Origin: Holophagales bacterium
Lineage (GTDB): Bacteria > Acidobacteriota > Thermoanaerobaculia > Multivoradales > Multivoraceae
NCBI GenBank assembly: GCA_009843505.1
Contig: VYDI01000022.1
Span: 1 to 64,000 of the forward strand
Reading direction: 5' to 3'
Length of the DNA stretch: 64,000 nucleotides
Position 1 is the stretch's first letter. The number at the start of each line of letters is the position of its first letter. The translations under genes and the position numbers were made by a program. Shown here one piece after another: positions 53,448 to 62,662 of this stretch. The notes below the pieces were generated by a model. The model worked only from the letters and a program-made list of their open reading frames with translations. It was not told the origin of the DNA and searched no databases.

Positions 53448-53595
53448 GCAGACAGCCAGGTCTCCTGGCTTACCTTCGTCCTACTGGCCGGCCCTTCCCA
53501 TCCCGCTGGCGGGACAGTGGCTAACGCCGGCTTTCGTCCGGATCACAGTCGCGGGGCGGTGGGAGAGTCTCACTCCCTTCCCTTGAACTGTCTGC
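53448..53595 (-). promoter_or_regulatory. Cobalamin riboswitch upstream of btuB
   Basis: On the minus strand this 148-nt element is closed by a perfect 8-bp P1 stem (CTGTCTGC at its right end, GCAGACAG at its left end). Within it are the consensus landmarks in order: AGGGAAGGGAGTGAGACTCTCCC, CGCGACTGTGA, GCCACTGTCCCGCCAGCGGGATGGGAAGG (B12 box), and AAGCCAGGAGACCTGGC near the 3' end. It ends about 73 nt before the btuB ATG, leaving room for an expression platform. Adenosyl- or methylcobalamin should repress btuB. Confidence 0.92.
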
Positions 53596-53691
53596 GCTTG
53601 ATGTGTGCTCAGACTCTTGCTGCGGTGATCCTCGTCACGTTTGAAGAATCGGGCGGCGAGGGGACACCCTAGCAGCCCCGCGATGCGGCCT

Positions 53692-53697
53692 ACAATC
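53692..53697 (+). promoter_or_regulatory. Candidate -10 (TACAAT) for leaderless recC transcript
   Basis: TACAAT lies 5 nt before the recC ATG; no Shine-Dalgarno is present in the gap. Confidence 0.4.
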
Positions 53698-53702
53698 ACG
53701 CG

Positions 53703-56700
53703 ATGCGCAACGCGACGGGCGAGCAGCTCTCCCTTCTGATGGACGAGCCAGAGGCTGCGTTTCGCGTTCACGCCTCGCATCGCCTGGAGACGCTGGCGGA
53801 ACGACTTGCCGACGAGATGCGGCGGCGTCCCGCCGAACCGCTCGAGCCGGAGCGCATCGTGGTGCCGGACGCGCTGCTCGGGCAGTGGCTTCGACTCGAA
53901 CTGGCCACGCATCTCGGCATCGCCGCCCACCTGCGGGTCGAACTGCCGGCGGAGTTCGCCTGGGCCGCCATGCGCGAGGAAGTGAATGCGCTGACCGGAG
54001 AGTCTGTCTACGGTCCGCCCTACCTGCGCTGGCGGATCTTCGACCTGCTCGGGAGCTGGGCGGAAGACGACGAGATCGGCAGTTACCTCGAGGACGGCGA
54101 CCCCCGCAAGCGCTTTGAGCTCGCCGACCGACTCGCCGTCGCCTACGACCGCTGCCGCGTGTACCGGCCGGAGAACATCCGTGCCTGGCAGCGGGGGCCG
54201 GCCGAGGACTGGTACGCGCGGCTGTGGGCGGAACTCGCCGCGGCCGACTCCGAGCCGCGGCACTGGGTCGACGCGATCGACAGCTATCGTGAAGCGCTCG
54301 CGGGACGCGCGCCGGCGACGAAGAAACGCGTGGACTTCTTCCAGGTCGCGGAGATGTCGCCGACGTACGTAGAGGCGCTGCGGCTCGCCGCGTCGGTGAT
54401 GGACGTCCACCTATACGTCCTGAGCCCAAGCCGACACTTCTGGACCGGGCCGACCGGGCCGACCGGACCGACCGGACGCGCCGGCGAGGCCGGAGAAGCG
54501 AACGAACTGCTCGACGCCTGGGGTCGGTCGGCGCGGGACCTGCGCGACCAGCTCCTGGCCGAGCCGAACACCGTCGTCGTCGCCAGCGGCCCGCGGGAAG
54601 GCGACGTGCCGCTCGCCTCTACCTGCCTCGCCGCCGTGCAGCGCGACATTCTCGGCGCCGCGCCAGATGCCCCTGACAGCCGCGTCGAACCCGCCGGCTC
54701 GGACGACTCGATTCAGGTCCACGTCTGCCATTCGCCCACCCGCGAAGTCGAGATCCTGCACGACCGCCTGCTCGGCATCTTCGATGCCCACGAGGACATC
54801 CAGCCCGACGACGTGCTGGTGCTCACGCCGAACATCGACACCTACGCTCCGCTGATCGAGGCCGTGTTCGGCGCCGCCAACCGCATTGGCTTCAGCATCG
54901 GCACGCGGAGGCTGAAGGAAGGCGCCGCCCTGACCGCCTTCCTCGACCTGCTCGCGCTACCCGGCTCCCGGTACACGGCGACTGACCTGCTGGCGCCGTT
55001 GCTCTCCGAGTCCGTGCGCCGCTGCTTCGGCATCACCGACATGGACCTCGCAACGCTCCGCGGCGCGGTCGCCCGCTCACGCGTGCGCTGGGGAAGGAAC
55101 GGCGAGCACCGGACCGAACTCGACGTTCCCGCGTCGGCGAACCACAACTGGCGGCGGGGTCTCGACCGGCTCCTCCTCGGCTACGCACTCGACGAAGGGG
55201 ACGTCCTGACCGGCGGCATCAACCCCTGCGCGCTCGACGGGCGTGGCTTCCACGACGGAGCTGCCGACTACGAGCTTCTCGGCCGCTTTCACCTCTACTG
55301 CGAGCTCGCGGTCGGGCTAGGCAACTGGATGACCGCCGAACAGGAGGCTACCGGCTGGACGAACCGCCTGCGAAGCGACGTCCTGGACGGCTTCTTCGAC
55401 GCCGGCATCCGCACCGGCTCGGAGGCCGCTCGGGAGGTGCGGACGGTGTCCCGGCTGATCGAGGAGTTCGACGACCAGTGCCGGCAGGCGGGCAACACCG
55501 GCTCCATCCCGTTCGCGGTACTGCGCGAGGTACTGAGCGACCTCGCCGCGCAGTCCGTCCGGTCACCGCCGCGGCTCGCGGACGGAATCGCGGTCGCGTC
55601 GCTGGCCTCGGGGCAGATCTTCCCGGCGAAGGTGGTCTGCACCGTCGGCATGAACGACCGCGCCTTCCCTCGCGGCTCCCCTCCGGACGTCTTCGACTTC
55701 GAGGCCGAACTGTTCGACCGGGAACAGCCGAAGCCAGGCGACCCGGACCGCCGCGACAGCGACCGTTTCGCCTTCCTCGAGGCCCTGCTCGCCGCCCGGA
55801 ACTGCTTCGTCGTCACGTGCACCGGCAGGGACCTGCAGGAGGACAAGCCGATTCCGCCGTCGGTCCTGGTCAGCGAACTCCTGGACTATCTGGCGGAGCG
55901 CTTCCCCGCCTCGGAACCCGAACCGCGCGACCGCTGGCGAATGGAGCATCCGCTTCAACCCTTCAGCCGCCGGTACTTCACAACCGACATCGCGAGCGAG
56001 CGCGGCGAGGAGGCGGCGGGCTTGCCGGCGGAGCGGAAGCTGTTCAGCTTCTCGCATCCGATGCTCCAGGCCGCGAAGGCGCTGCGTTCGGGCGGCGAGG
56101 CGCCCCGTCGCTTCGACGGCCACCTGGCCGCCGAGCCGAACAGGCCGGACGATGACGCACCGCTGGAACTCGAACTGGAGGACCTGATCCGTTTCTCCGA
56201 GAGCCCGTCGAGGGCCTTCCTGCGGGACCGGCTCGGCATGGCGCTCAGTACGCGCGAGGACGACGTGGAGAACAACGAGCCGCTCGACCTGAACCCGCTT
56301 GAGGTCTGGCAGTTGAAGAGCGAACTGAGCGGCAAGGACGAGCTCGACGACGAAGCGACACTCAAGCTCGCCGCGGCCCGCGGCCTGCTGCCGGCGGCAA
56401 ACCTCGGGCGGATCGAGCACCGGCAGTCGGCGGCGCAGGTGGCGGAGCTCAACCGGGAACTCAGGCGCTTCGACGCCCAACTTGAGGCGGAGGTCAAGGG
56501 CCTCGAGGTCGATCTGGAGGGCGTCCGGCTGATCGGCGCGGTAGAGCAGTTCGACCCGGCGAGCAACGAACTCCTCTTCTGGCGCATTGGGAGCGTGCGG
56601 CCAAAGGACCGGATCGCGACCTGGCTCCGGCTGCTCGCACTCATCGGCAGCCGGAACGAAGCGGCCCACGCTCGCCTGCTGGGCTACGGCAGGGAACTCC

Positions 56701-56996
56701 AGAAAGTCGAGATCCTGGGGCCGGAACCTGCGACCGCCCGGTCTCTACTGGCCGACTGGACCGAAGCCTGGCGGGAGAGCCGGCGGCGGCCCCTGCCCTT
56801 CTTCGCAAGGACGTCGTGGGAGTGGCTCGAAAAGCAGGCCTGGAACGCCAAGGTCGAGCGCGCGTGGTCGGGACAGAGCTACAGCGAGGGCAACAGGCCC
56901 TCTCACCAGCTCATCTTCAACGGCAAGGTGGAAGGCGTCGAGTTCGAGGACCTCGCCCGCCGCCTGCTGGGTCCGCTCAAGGAGGCCAGCTCGTGA
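53703..56996 (+). CDS. recC: Exodeoxyribonuclease V gamma chain RecC
   Basis: 1097 residues, close to the usual RecC length. An inactivated superfamily-1 helicase fold is seen: VHASHRLETLAERLADEM, IVVPDALLGQWLRLEL, DDVLVLTPNIDTYAPLIEAVF, and a late RDSDRFAFLEALLAARNCFVVTCTGRD block. The C-terminal part is the pseudo-nuclease domain that feeds DNA past Chi recognition. A short collagen-like GPTGPTGPT stretch is encoded by a 9-bp tandem repeat at 54444-54479. The recB GTG overlaps its stop (GTGA) after an AAGGAGG site. Confidence 0.9.
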   Translation: MRNATGEQLSLLMDEPEAAFRVHASHRLETLAERLADEMRRRPAEPLEPERIVVPDALLGQWLRLELATHLGIAAHLRVELPAEFAWAAMREEVNALTGESVYGPPYLRWRIFDLLGSWAEDDEIGSYLEDGDPRKRFELADRLAVAYDRCRVYRPENIRAWQRGPAEDWYARLWAELAAADSEPRHWVDAIDSYREALAGRAPATKKRVDFFQVAEMSPTYVEALRLAASVMDVHLYVLSPSRHFWTGPTGPTGPTGRAGEAGEANELLDAWGRSARDLRDQLLAEPNTVVVASGPREGDVPLASTCLAAVQRDILGAAPDAPDSRVEPAGSDDSIQVHVCHSPTREVEILHDRLLGIFDAHEDIQPDDVLVLTPNIDTYAPLIEAVFGAANRIGFSIGTRRLKEGAALTAFLDLLALPGSRYTATDLLAPLLSESVRRCFGITDMDLATLRGAVARSRVRWGRNGEHRTELDVPASANHNWRRGLDRLLLGYALDEGDVLTGGINPCALDGRGFHDGAADYELLGRFHLYCELAVGLGNWMTAEQEATGWTNRLRSDVLDGFFDAGIRTGSEAAREVRTVSRLIEEFDDQCRQAGNTGSIPFAVLREVLSDLAAQSVRSPPRLADGIAVASLASGQIFPAKVVCTVGMNDRAFPRGSPPDVFDFEAELFDREQPKPGDPDRRDSDRFAFLEALLAARNCFVVTCTGRDLQEDKPIPPSVLVSELLDYLAERFPASEPEPRDRWRMEHPLQPFSRRYFTTDIASERGEEAAGLPAERKLFSFSHPMLQAAKALRSGGEAPRRFDGHLAAEPNRPDDDAPLELELEDLIRFSESPSRAFLRDRLGMALSTREDDVENNEPLDLNPLEVWQLKSELSGKDELDDEATLKLAAARGLLPAANLGRIEHRQSAAQVAELNRELRRFDAQLEAEVKGLEVDLEGVRLIGAVEQFDPASNELLFWRIGSVRPKDRIATWLRLLALIGSRNEAAHARLLGYGRELQKVEILGPEPATARSLLADWTEAWRESRRRPLPFFARTSWEWLEKQAWNAKVERAWSGQSYSEGNRPSHQLIFNGKVEGVEFEDLARRLLGPLKEASS
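54444..54479 (+). repeat. 9-bp tandem repeat inside recC
   Basis: Four consecutive units of ACCGGGCCG type (ACCGGGCCG, ACCGGGCCG, ACCGGACCG, ACCGGACGC) keep the reading frame and encode Gly-Pro-Thr triplets. A 9-bp step is in frame, so slippage would vary the loop length without inactivating RecC. Confidence 0.6.
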
Positions 56997-59900
56997 TCGC
57001 CGGCGACACGCGCGGCGACGCGTTCCAAGCGCCTCTCGACGCCGACCTGCTGATCGAGGCCAGTGCCGGCACCGGCAAGACCTACGCCCTGACCACCCTG
57101 GTCGCGCGACTGATCGTCGAGGAGAATCGCCGCATCGACGAACTCCTCGTCGTCACCTTCACCGTGGCCGCCGCCGGCGAGCTGCGGGCGCGGGTCCGAA
57201 GCGCGCTGCACGCCTCGCGCGCCGCTGCCGGGCCCGGTGGGCGAAGCGGGGCCGACGATCAGGCGCCGCGGCTCCGGCAATCATGGCGGCGAGCCAACGT
57301 GACGGACGAGCAAGCGCGCGAGCGGCTCGTCCAGGCGCTTCGCGACATCGACCGGGCGACGATCACGACGATTCACGGCTTCTGCCAGCAGGCACTGGCC
57401 GAGTTCGCGCTCCCCGCCGGCATCCCGTTCTCCTTCGAGGTCAGCGGCGACGGCGCCCTGGCGGTGGGCGACGGGGTGCGCGACTTCTGGCGACGCCGAA
57501 TGGTCGGCGAACCGATCGCCCTGCTCGAGTACGCCAGGTCGAAGAGTTTCGTTCCCGGCGAGCCGACGGCACCCCGGGCAGAGAAGACGACGAATTGGGT
57601 CGCGCACCAACACGCCAGGCCGCAGGAGATCCGGGGCGTTCCAGGGAGCATGGAGGACGATCCGCGCTCGAAGCGGGAGCTATGGCTCGAAGCCCTCCGG
57701 GCGGCCGAGCGGGCCTGGGCGGACCCCGCCCAGCGAGAGGCGTTCCTGCAAACAGCCAACCCGGAACGTTGGACGACGAGGTACCGGAACGGGGTGCGCA
57801 CGCGCGGCCGGGCGATCACGGACGCATTCGATGCCGGCGTTCCGGAGGAGTTGGCGCCGAACCTGGTCGGCGCCTTCGGGATCCGGGCACTACGGAAGGG
57901 TCTCTACAAGACAGGCGCCCAGAGAATCGACCCGCCTCCGTCCGCTCCCCTGTTCCACCACTTCGAACGAGTCGGCGAATTGGGAGAGGAACTCGGCGAA
58001 CTCTGGCTGGCTCGCCAGCGCCGCCGGCTTCTGGAAGACGTCGGGAAGACCCTGCATCACGACGCCTGGATCGACCGCCGCCTGAGCTTCGACGCCCTGC
58101 TGGTGGAGCTCCACGACGCGCTCGAGGGAGAGCGGGGGCCGGAACTCGCGCAGCGGATTCGCGCCCGCTACCCGATCGGACTGATCGACGAGTTCCAGGA
58201 CACGGACCGTCTGCAGGCCGAGATCTTCAGGACGATCTACCCGGGCGATGCCGGCGCCGCGAACGGGCGACTGTTCGTCGTCGGCGACCCCAAGCAGTCG
58301 ATCTATCGGTTCCGCGGCGCGGACGTCTTCGCCTACCTCGAGGCCCAGGACCGGCTCACCGCCGTGCGGGAGCCTCTTCGGCTGGAACACAACTACCGCT
58401 CGGCGCCCGAGCTGATCCGCGCCGTCGGCGAACTCTTCGCACGGCGGAAGCCGTTCCTGCTGCCCCGGTTCACGTTCGAACCCTCGCAGCCGGCCCATCG
58501 CAAGCGCACCGAGCTCGAAGTCGAAGGGGAAAGCGGTTCCCCGCCTTTCCAGTTCGTCCTGATCCCGGAGAGCCCCGGCAAGAAACGCAACAAGGACGCC
58601 CTCACCGGCATGGCGGCCCGGCATGCGGCGAGCGAGATCGCGCGACTGATCGCCCTGGGCGCGGACGGCGAGGCGGTGCTGGTCTCCGCCAACGGAAACA
58701 GGGAGAAGCACCTTACAGGCGGCGACATCGCCGTGCTGGTCCGCACCGGCCTGCAGGGCGCCGCCGTCGCGGAAGCACTCCGCGATCTCGAGATCGACAG
58801 CGTCGAACTCGGCACGGAGAACATCTTCGACTCGGCGGAGGCCGACGCGCTGCACCGCCTTCTGCGCGCCCTGTGCCTCGACGGATCCGAGTACAACGCC
58901 GTGCCTCTGCTGCGAGGAGCACTCGCCGCCGACCTGTTCGACCTGGACATGCGGGAGCTGGCCGGGCTCCGGGACGACGACGACACCTGGGACGAGTGGC
59001 GCGAGCGAGCTAGCGAGTGGGCCGACGTCTGGCAACAGCACGGCATCGCCACGCTCATGCGACGCATCCTGTTCAGCGGCGAGCCGGACTGTTCCGCCAA
59101 CCTCCTGCGCTACCCCAACGGCCCGCGCCGGCTGACCAACTACCTCCACCTGAGCGACCTGCTGCACGAGGCGGAGACCAGCCGCCGCCCGTCGCGCCAC
59201 GGCCTGGTCGACTGGTTCCGCCAGGCGAGGTCCGACTCCCGCGCGAACGACGAGACGGCCCAGCTTCGGCTGGAGAGCGACGAGAACCTGGTGAAGATCG
59301 TTACCGTGCATCGCGCCAAGGGGCTCGAGTTTCCGATCGTCTTCTACCCCTTCGCCTGGTCCGGCCAGGCGCCGAGGTCCGGAGGGCACAGAAGGCCCAC
59401 GGCGAACTACTACGACGACAACGCCGAGCCCGGGACGCCCGTACTCGACCTGAGCCCGAACGACGAGGCCTACGCCCGCGAGCGGGTCGAAGACCACGCC
59501 GACGAGCTGCGGCTGCTCTACGTCGCGCTGACCCGCGCCGAGTACCGCACCATCGTGACCTGGGCGCCCGACGGTGGGGCCGAGCACGCGCCGATGGCCT
59601 GGCTCCTTCATGGCCGCGACCACGCGCTGCCGGACGAACCGGCGGAGGCGCTGGTCGACCACGCGATGTACGTGAAGAACCTCGGCCCGAGCGAATGGCG
59701 ACAGGAAGTCCGGGGCTTCGTCGCTCGGGACCCAGGCGCGATGTCCGTTCGCGAGGTCGAGGCGGAGGTACTACCGGCGGCGGCGGCCGCCGAGCCGGCA
59801 GAGCCGGCCAGAGACGAAACCGGAGAACTGAAGGTCCGCAATCTCGGCCGCGAGCTGAAGCTCATCCGGCAGCGAACGAGCTACTCGGCGCTGTCGACCG

Positions 59901-60754
59901 AATCGAGCCCGCGCGAGCCCGTGCGCGACCGCGACGAAGTCGACCTCGTCCAGCCCGGTGAGGCAACCGCAGTCGCGGATCCCGAGATGGAGACGGAGGC
60001 AACTGGAGGGCAGCAGAAAGAGGGCCCCTCGATCTTCTCGCTTCCCGCCGGCGGCCGCACCGGCAGGTGCCTGCACGAGATCTTCGAGCGGCTCCTCGGC
60101 AGCCCCGAACCGCCGGAGCCCGACGAGGCCTGCGGGGACGCCCTGTCCCGCTACGGCTTCGGGCAGCAGTGGCTGCCGGTCGCGCGGTCCCTGGTGGCCA
60201 ACGCGCTCGACACGCCGCTCATGCAGCCCGGCAAGGCGGGAGGCGTCTTCCGGCTCTCCGACCTCGAGGGCGCGATCGCCGAGATGGAGTTCCACCTGCC
60301 GGTTGGAGCGCTCAAACGGCCGGAGCTCGGTCGCTGCCTCGAAGAGCACGGCTATGACCACCGGCTGGCCGAAGACGATGACCGGATCCGGGGTTTCCTC
60401 CACGGCTACATCGACCTCACAGCACGGCACGACGGTCGCTGGTACGTCATCGACTACAAGTCGAACCGCCTGGGCAACGATCTCGCGGCGTTCTCGGAGC
60501 AGGCGCTCGCCGAGGCGATGCGGGAACACGGCTACCACCTCCAGTACCTGCTCTACCTGGTCGCGCTGCACCGCCTGCTGCGGCTGCGCTTGCCGGACTA
60601 CGACTACGACCGGCACATCGGCGGCGCGCTCTACCTCTTCCTGCGCGGAATGAGGCCAAGCGCCCCCGGCAGCGGCGTGTACCGCGACCGGCCGTCGCGT
60701 GCCTGCATCGAGGAACTCGATGCCTGCCTGAGTGGTGAAGTGAACGCGCCATGA
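56993..60754 (+). CDS. recB: Exodeoxyribonuclease V beta chain RecB (helicase-nuclease)
   Basis: 1253 residues from the GTG at 56993. UvrD-type motor: Walker A IEASAGTGKTYAL (about 21-33), TFTVAAAGELRARV, TIHGFCQQALAEF, LIDEFQDTDRLQAEIF (motif II) and VGDPKQSIYRFRGADV, then VHRAKGLEFPIVFYPF and LYVALTRAEYR (motif VI). The C-terminal nuclease shows GYIDLTARHDGRWYVIDYKSNRLG, the PD-(D/E)xK core around D1154 and K1156, followed by QLQYLLYLVAL-type helices. With RecC and RecD it unwinds and degrades double-strand ends for recombination. Both neighbouring genes overlap by 4 nt. Confidence 0.93.
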   Translation: MIAGDTRGDAFQAPLDADLLIEASAGTGKTYALTTLVARLIVEENRRIDELLVVTFTVAAAGELRARVRSALHASRAAAGPGGRSGADDQAPRLRQSWRRANVTDEQARERLVQALRDIDRATITTIHGFCQQALAEFALPAGIPFSFEVSGDGALAVGDGVRDFWRRRMVGEPIALLEYARSKSFVPGEPTAPRAEKTTNWVAHQHARPQEIRGVPGSMEDDPRSKRELWLEALRAAERAWADPAQREAFLQTANPERWTTRYRNGVRTRGRAITDAFDAGVPEELAPNLVGAFGIRALRKGLYKTGAQRIDPPPSAPLFHHFERVGELGEELGELWLARQRRRLLEDVGKTLHHDAWIDRRLSFDALLVELHDALEGERGPELAQRIRARYPIGLIDEFQDTDRLQAEIFRTIYPGDAGAANGRLFVVGDPKQSIYRFRGADVFAYLEAQDRLTAVREPLRLEHNYRSAPELIRAVGELFARRKPFLLPRFTFEPSQPAHRKRTELEVEGESGSPPFQFVLIPESPGKKRNKDALTGMAARHAASEIARLIALGADGEAVLVSANGNREKHLTGGDIAVLVRTGLQGAAVAEALRDLEIDSVELGTENIFDSAEADALHRLLRALCLDGSEYNAVPLLRGALAADLFDLDMRELAGLRDDDDTWDEWRERASEWADVWQQHGIATLMRRILFSGEPDCSANLLRYPNGPRRLTNYLHLSDLLHEAETSRRPSRHGLVDWFRQARSDSRANDETAQLRLESDENLVKIVTVHRAKGLEFPIVFYPFAWSGQAPRSGGHRRPTANYYDDNAEPGTPVLDLSPNDEAYARERVEDHADELRLLYVALTRAEYRTIVTWAPDGGAEHAPMAWLLHGRDHALPDEPAEALVDHAMYVKNLGPSEWRQEVRGFVARDPGAMSVREVEAEVLPAAAAAEPAEPARDETGELKVRNLGRELKLIRQRTSYSALSTESSPREPVRDRDEVDLVQPGEATAVADPEMETEATGGQQKEGPSIFSLPAGGRTGRCLHEIFERLLGSPEPPEPDEACGDALSRYGFGQQWLPVARSLVANALDTPLMQPGKAGGVFRLSDLEGAIAEMEFHLPVGALKRPELGRCLEEHGYDHRLAEDDDRIRGFLHGYIDLTARHDGRWYVIDYKSNRLGNDLAAFSEQALAEAMREHGYHLQYLLYLVALHRLLRLRLPDYDYDRHIGGALYLFLRGMRPSAPGSGVYRDRPSRACIEELDACLSGEVNAP

Positions 60755-62511
60755 GGAACCACTCGCGAATCACCGCGCTGACCGATGCCGGCATCCTGGC
60801 CGAGATCGACCGCTGCTTCGCACTGCTCCTGATGCACCTGGGATCAAGCGAGGACACGGCGCTAGCTGCCGCCGTCACCAGCGCGGTCCACCGGGGCGGG
60901 CACACATGTCTGGACCTGCGCAACGCGAGCCGCCCGATCGTCGAGCTGGTGGAGCAACCCGATACGGATCTCCTGGCCGAGGCTTCGGCCCCTGAAGTGC
61001 TTGAGATCGCGTTGCCCCGGCCAGACGCCCTGCTCGAAACGCTGCGGGGGAGCCCGGTCGTCACCGCCGGGGAAAGCCCCGACGCCGAGCGGCCTCTCGT
61101 CCTCGACCGCGACCGCCTTTACCTGCACCGCCTGTTCGACGCGGAATGCCGCCTCGCCGAGCGGCTGGTCACGCTGGCCACGGACAGCGAGCCGATCCCC
61201 GGCATCGAACGGGCGATCGCCCGGATGTTCGACGAACGGGAAGACCGAACGACCGAGGCGGTCGCCGCGCTCCGCACCGCGCTCGAACGTCGGCTGTGCA
61301 TCGTCACCGGCGGCCCCGGCACCGGCAAGACGACGCTCGCGGCCAAGCTGATCGCCGTCCTCGTCGCCGAGGGCCTCGCCGACCCGCGGCGCATCGGCCT
61401 GGCGGCGCCGACGGGCAAGGCGGCCTCGCGCATCCAGGAGTCCGTGCGCGGGAAACTCGCCCAGCCGCCGCTCGACGACGTTCCTAGCATCCGGGAGTTC
61501 CCGGCCGAGGCCTGGACGATCCACCGCCTGCTGGCGAGCCGGACCAGCCGCCTGAGCCGTCTCGACGCCCTGGTCGTCGACGAGTGCTCGATGGCCGACC
61601 TCAAGCTGATGGACCGCCTCGCGACCTCCCTGCCGCCACGGTGCCGGCTGATCCTCCTGGGCGACGCGAACCAGTTGGCTTCGGTGGAGCCGGGCTCGGT
61701 CTTCAGCGACCTGTGCAGGGCCGGGGAAGCGGGGCCGCTGGTCCGTTCCGTGACGACCCTGCGGAAGAACTACCGCTTCGCCGAGCACTCGGCTATCGGC
61801 CGTCTGGCGCGGGCCATCGTCGCCGGCGACGCCGCAGGCGCGGCCGCCGTCCTTCAGAGAGGGTCCGATGTGGAGACTCGGATGGAACCGCTCGCGGACG
61901 AGGACGCGTTCGACCGCTTCGCAGAGAAGTGCGCAGAGACCTGGGCGGAGCACATGGCAAGGCTGGAAGCAGACCCTGAGGCCGCCGACCCGTTCCCCTC
62001 GGAGCGGGTGCTCTGCAGCCACCGGCGGGGACCGTTCGGGACACGGCGTTTCAACCGTCTGGTCGAGCGCCGTCTCGCTCGAATGGGGCGCCGGTCGCAT
62101 CGCGAGGAGTTCTACGTCGGGCGCCCGATCATCGTCAGCCGCAACGACCGCCAGACGAACCTCTCGAACGGCGACACCGGCGTCGTCGTGCCCGGCGGCT
62201 CGGGTCACCCCCGCGTCTGGTTCCCGGACCTTGACCGCGATGGCGAGCGCTACCTCGTCTCACCAGCACGCCTGCCGCAGCACGAGAGCTTCTTCGCCCT
62301 CACCGTCCATCGCGCCCAGGGCTCGGAGTACGACGATCTCGTCATCGTCCCCGGCCCCGCGGAGTCGCGGGTGAACACGCGTGAACTGTTCTACACGGCT
62401 GTGACCAGGGCGCGGGAGCGGGTCACCGTGATGGCGAACGAGGACGCTGTCCGCGCGGCCGTCATGCGGACGACATCGCGCGCGACAGGCCTTCTCGACC
62501 GGCTCCGCTAG
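60751..62511 (+). CDS. recD: Exodeoxyribonuclease V alpha chain RecD
   Basis: 586 residues, ATGA overlap with recB. SF1B helicase motifs: Walker A VTGGPGTGKTTLAAKL (about 185-200), APTGKAASRIQESV, LVVDECSMADLKLMDRL (motif II), LLGDANQLASVEPGSVF and the late FALTVHRAQGSEYDDLVIV (motif V), YTAVTRARERVTV (motif VI). This is the slower 5'-to-3' motor of RecBCD that enters after RecB. The length is typical. It ends the operon, followed by hairpin repeat copy 3 and a terminator-like hairpin. Confidence 0.93.
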   Translation: MRNHSRITALTDAGILAEIDRCFALLLMHLGSSEDTALAAAVTSAVHRGGHTCLDLRNASRPIVELVEQPDTDLLAEASAPEVLEIALPRPDALLETLRGSPVVTAGESPDAERPLVLDRDRLYLHRLFDAECRLAERLVTLATDSEPIPGIERAIARMFDEREDRTTEAVAALRTALERRLCIVTGGPGTGKTTLAAKLIAVLVAEGLADPRRIGLAAPTGKAASRIQESVRGKLAQPPLDDVPSIREFPAEAWTIHRLLASRTSRLSRLDALVVDECSMADLKLMDRLATSLPPRCRLILLGDANQLASVEPGSVFSDLCRAGEAGPLVRSVTTLRKNYRFAEHSAIGRLARAIVAGDAAGAAAVLQRGSDVETRMEPLADEDAFDRFAEKCAETWAEHMARLEADPEAADPFPSERVLCSHRRGPFGTRRFNRLVERRLARMGRRSHREEFYVGRPIIVSRNDRQTNLSNGDTGVVVPGGSGHPRVWFPDLDRDGERYLVSPARLPQHESFFALTVHRAQGSEYDDLVIVPGPAESRVNTRELFYTAVTRARERVTVMANEDAVRAAVMRTTSRATGLLDRLR

Positions 62512-62535
62512 CCAGCGGCGCCGGTCCGGCAGAAG

Positions 62536-62576
62536 CCGCCTGCGGCGGAGGCCGGCCGGAAGGCCGGCGCACCCAG
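62536..62576. repeat. Dispersed hairpin repeat, copy 3 (inverted)
   Basis: On the minus strand CTGGGTGCGCCGGCC-TTCC-GGCCGGC is followed by a second hairpin CCGCC-GCA-GGCGG, the same two-hairpin plan as copy 1. It sits between the convergent recD and cytochrome/monooxygenase genes. Confidence 0.6.
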
Positions 62577-62600
62577 TGGAACCGGCTCCGCTAACGACGA

Positions 62601-62632
62601 AACCCCGCCGCGGTCGAAGCCGGGGCGGGGTT
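62601..62632. terminator. Bidirectional terminator-like hairpin
   Basis: Perfect 9-bp arms AACCCCGCC (62601-62609) and GGCGGGGTT (62624-62632) between recD and the convergent gene. The A/T ends of the arms give short U-runs on both strands. Confidence 0.5.
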
Positions 62633-62662
62633 GTCGACTTCACGAAGCGACTGCGACGGAAG

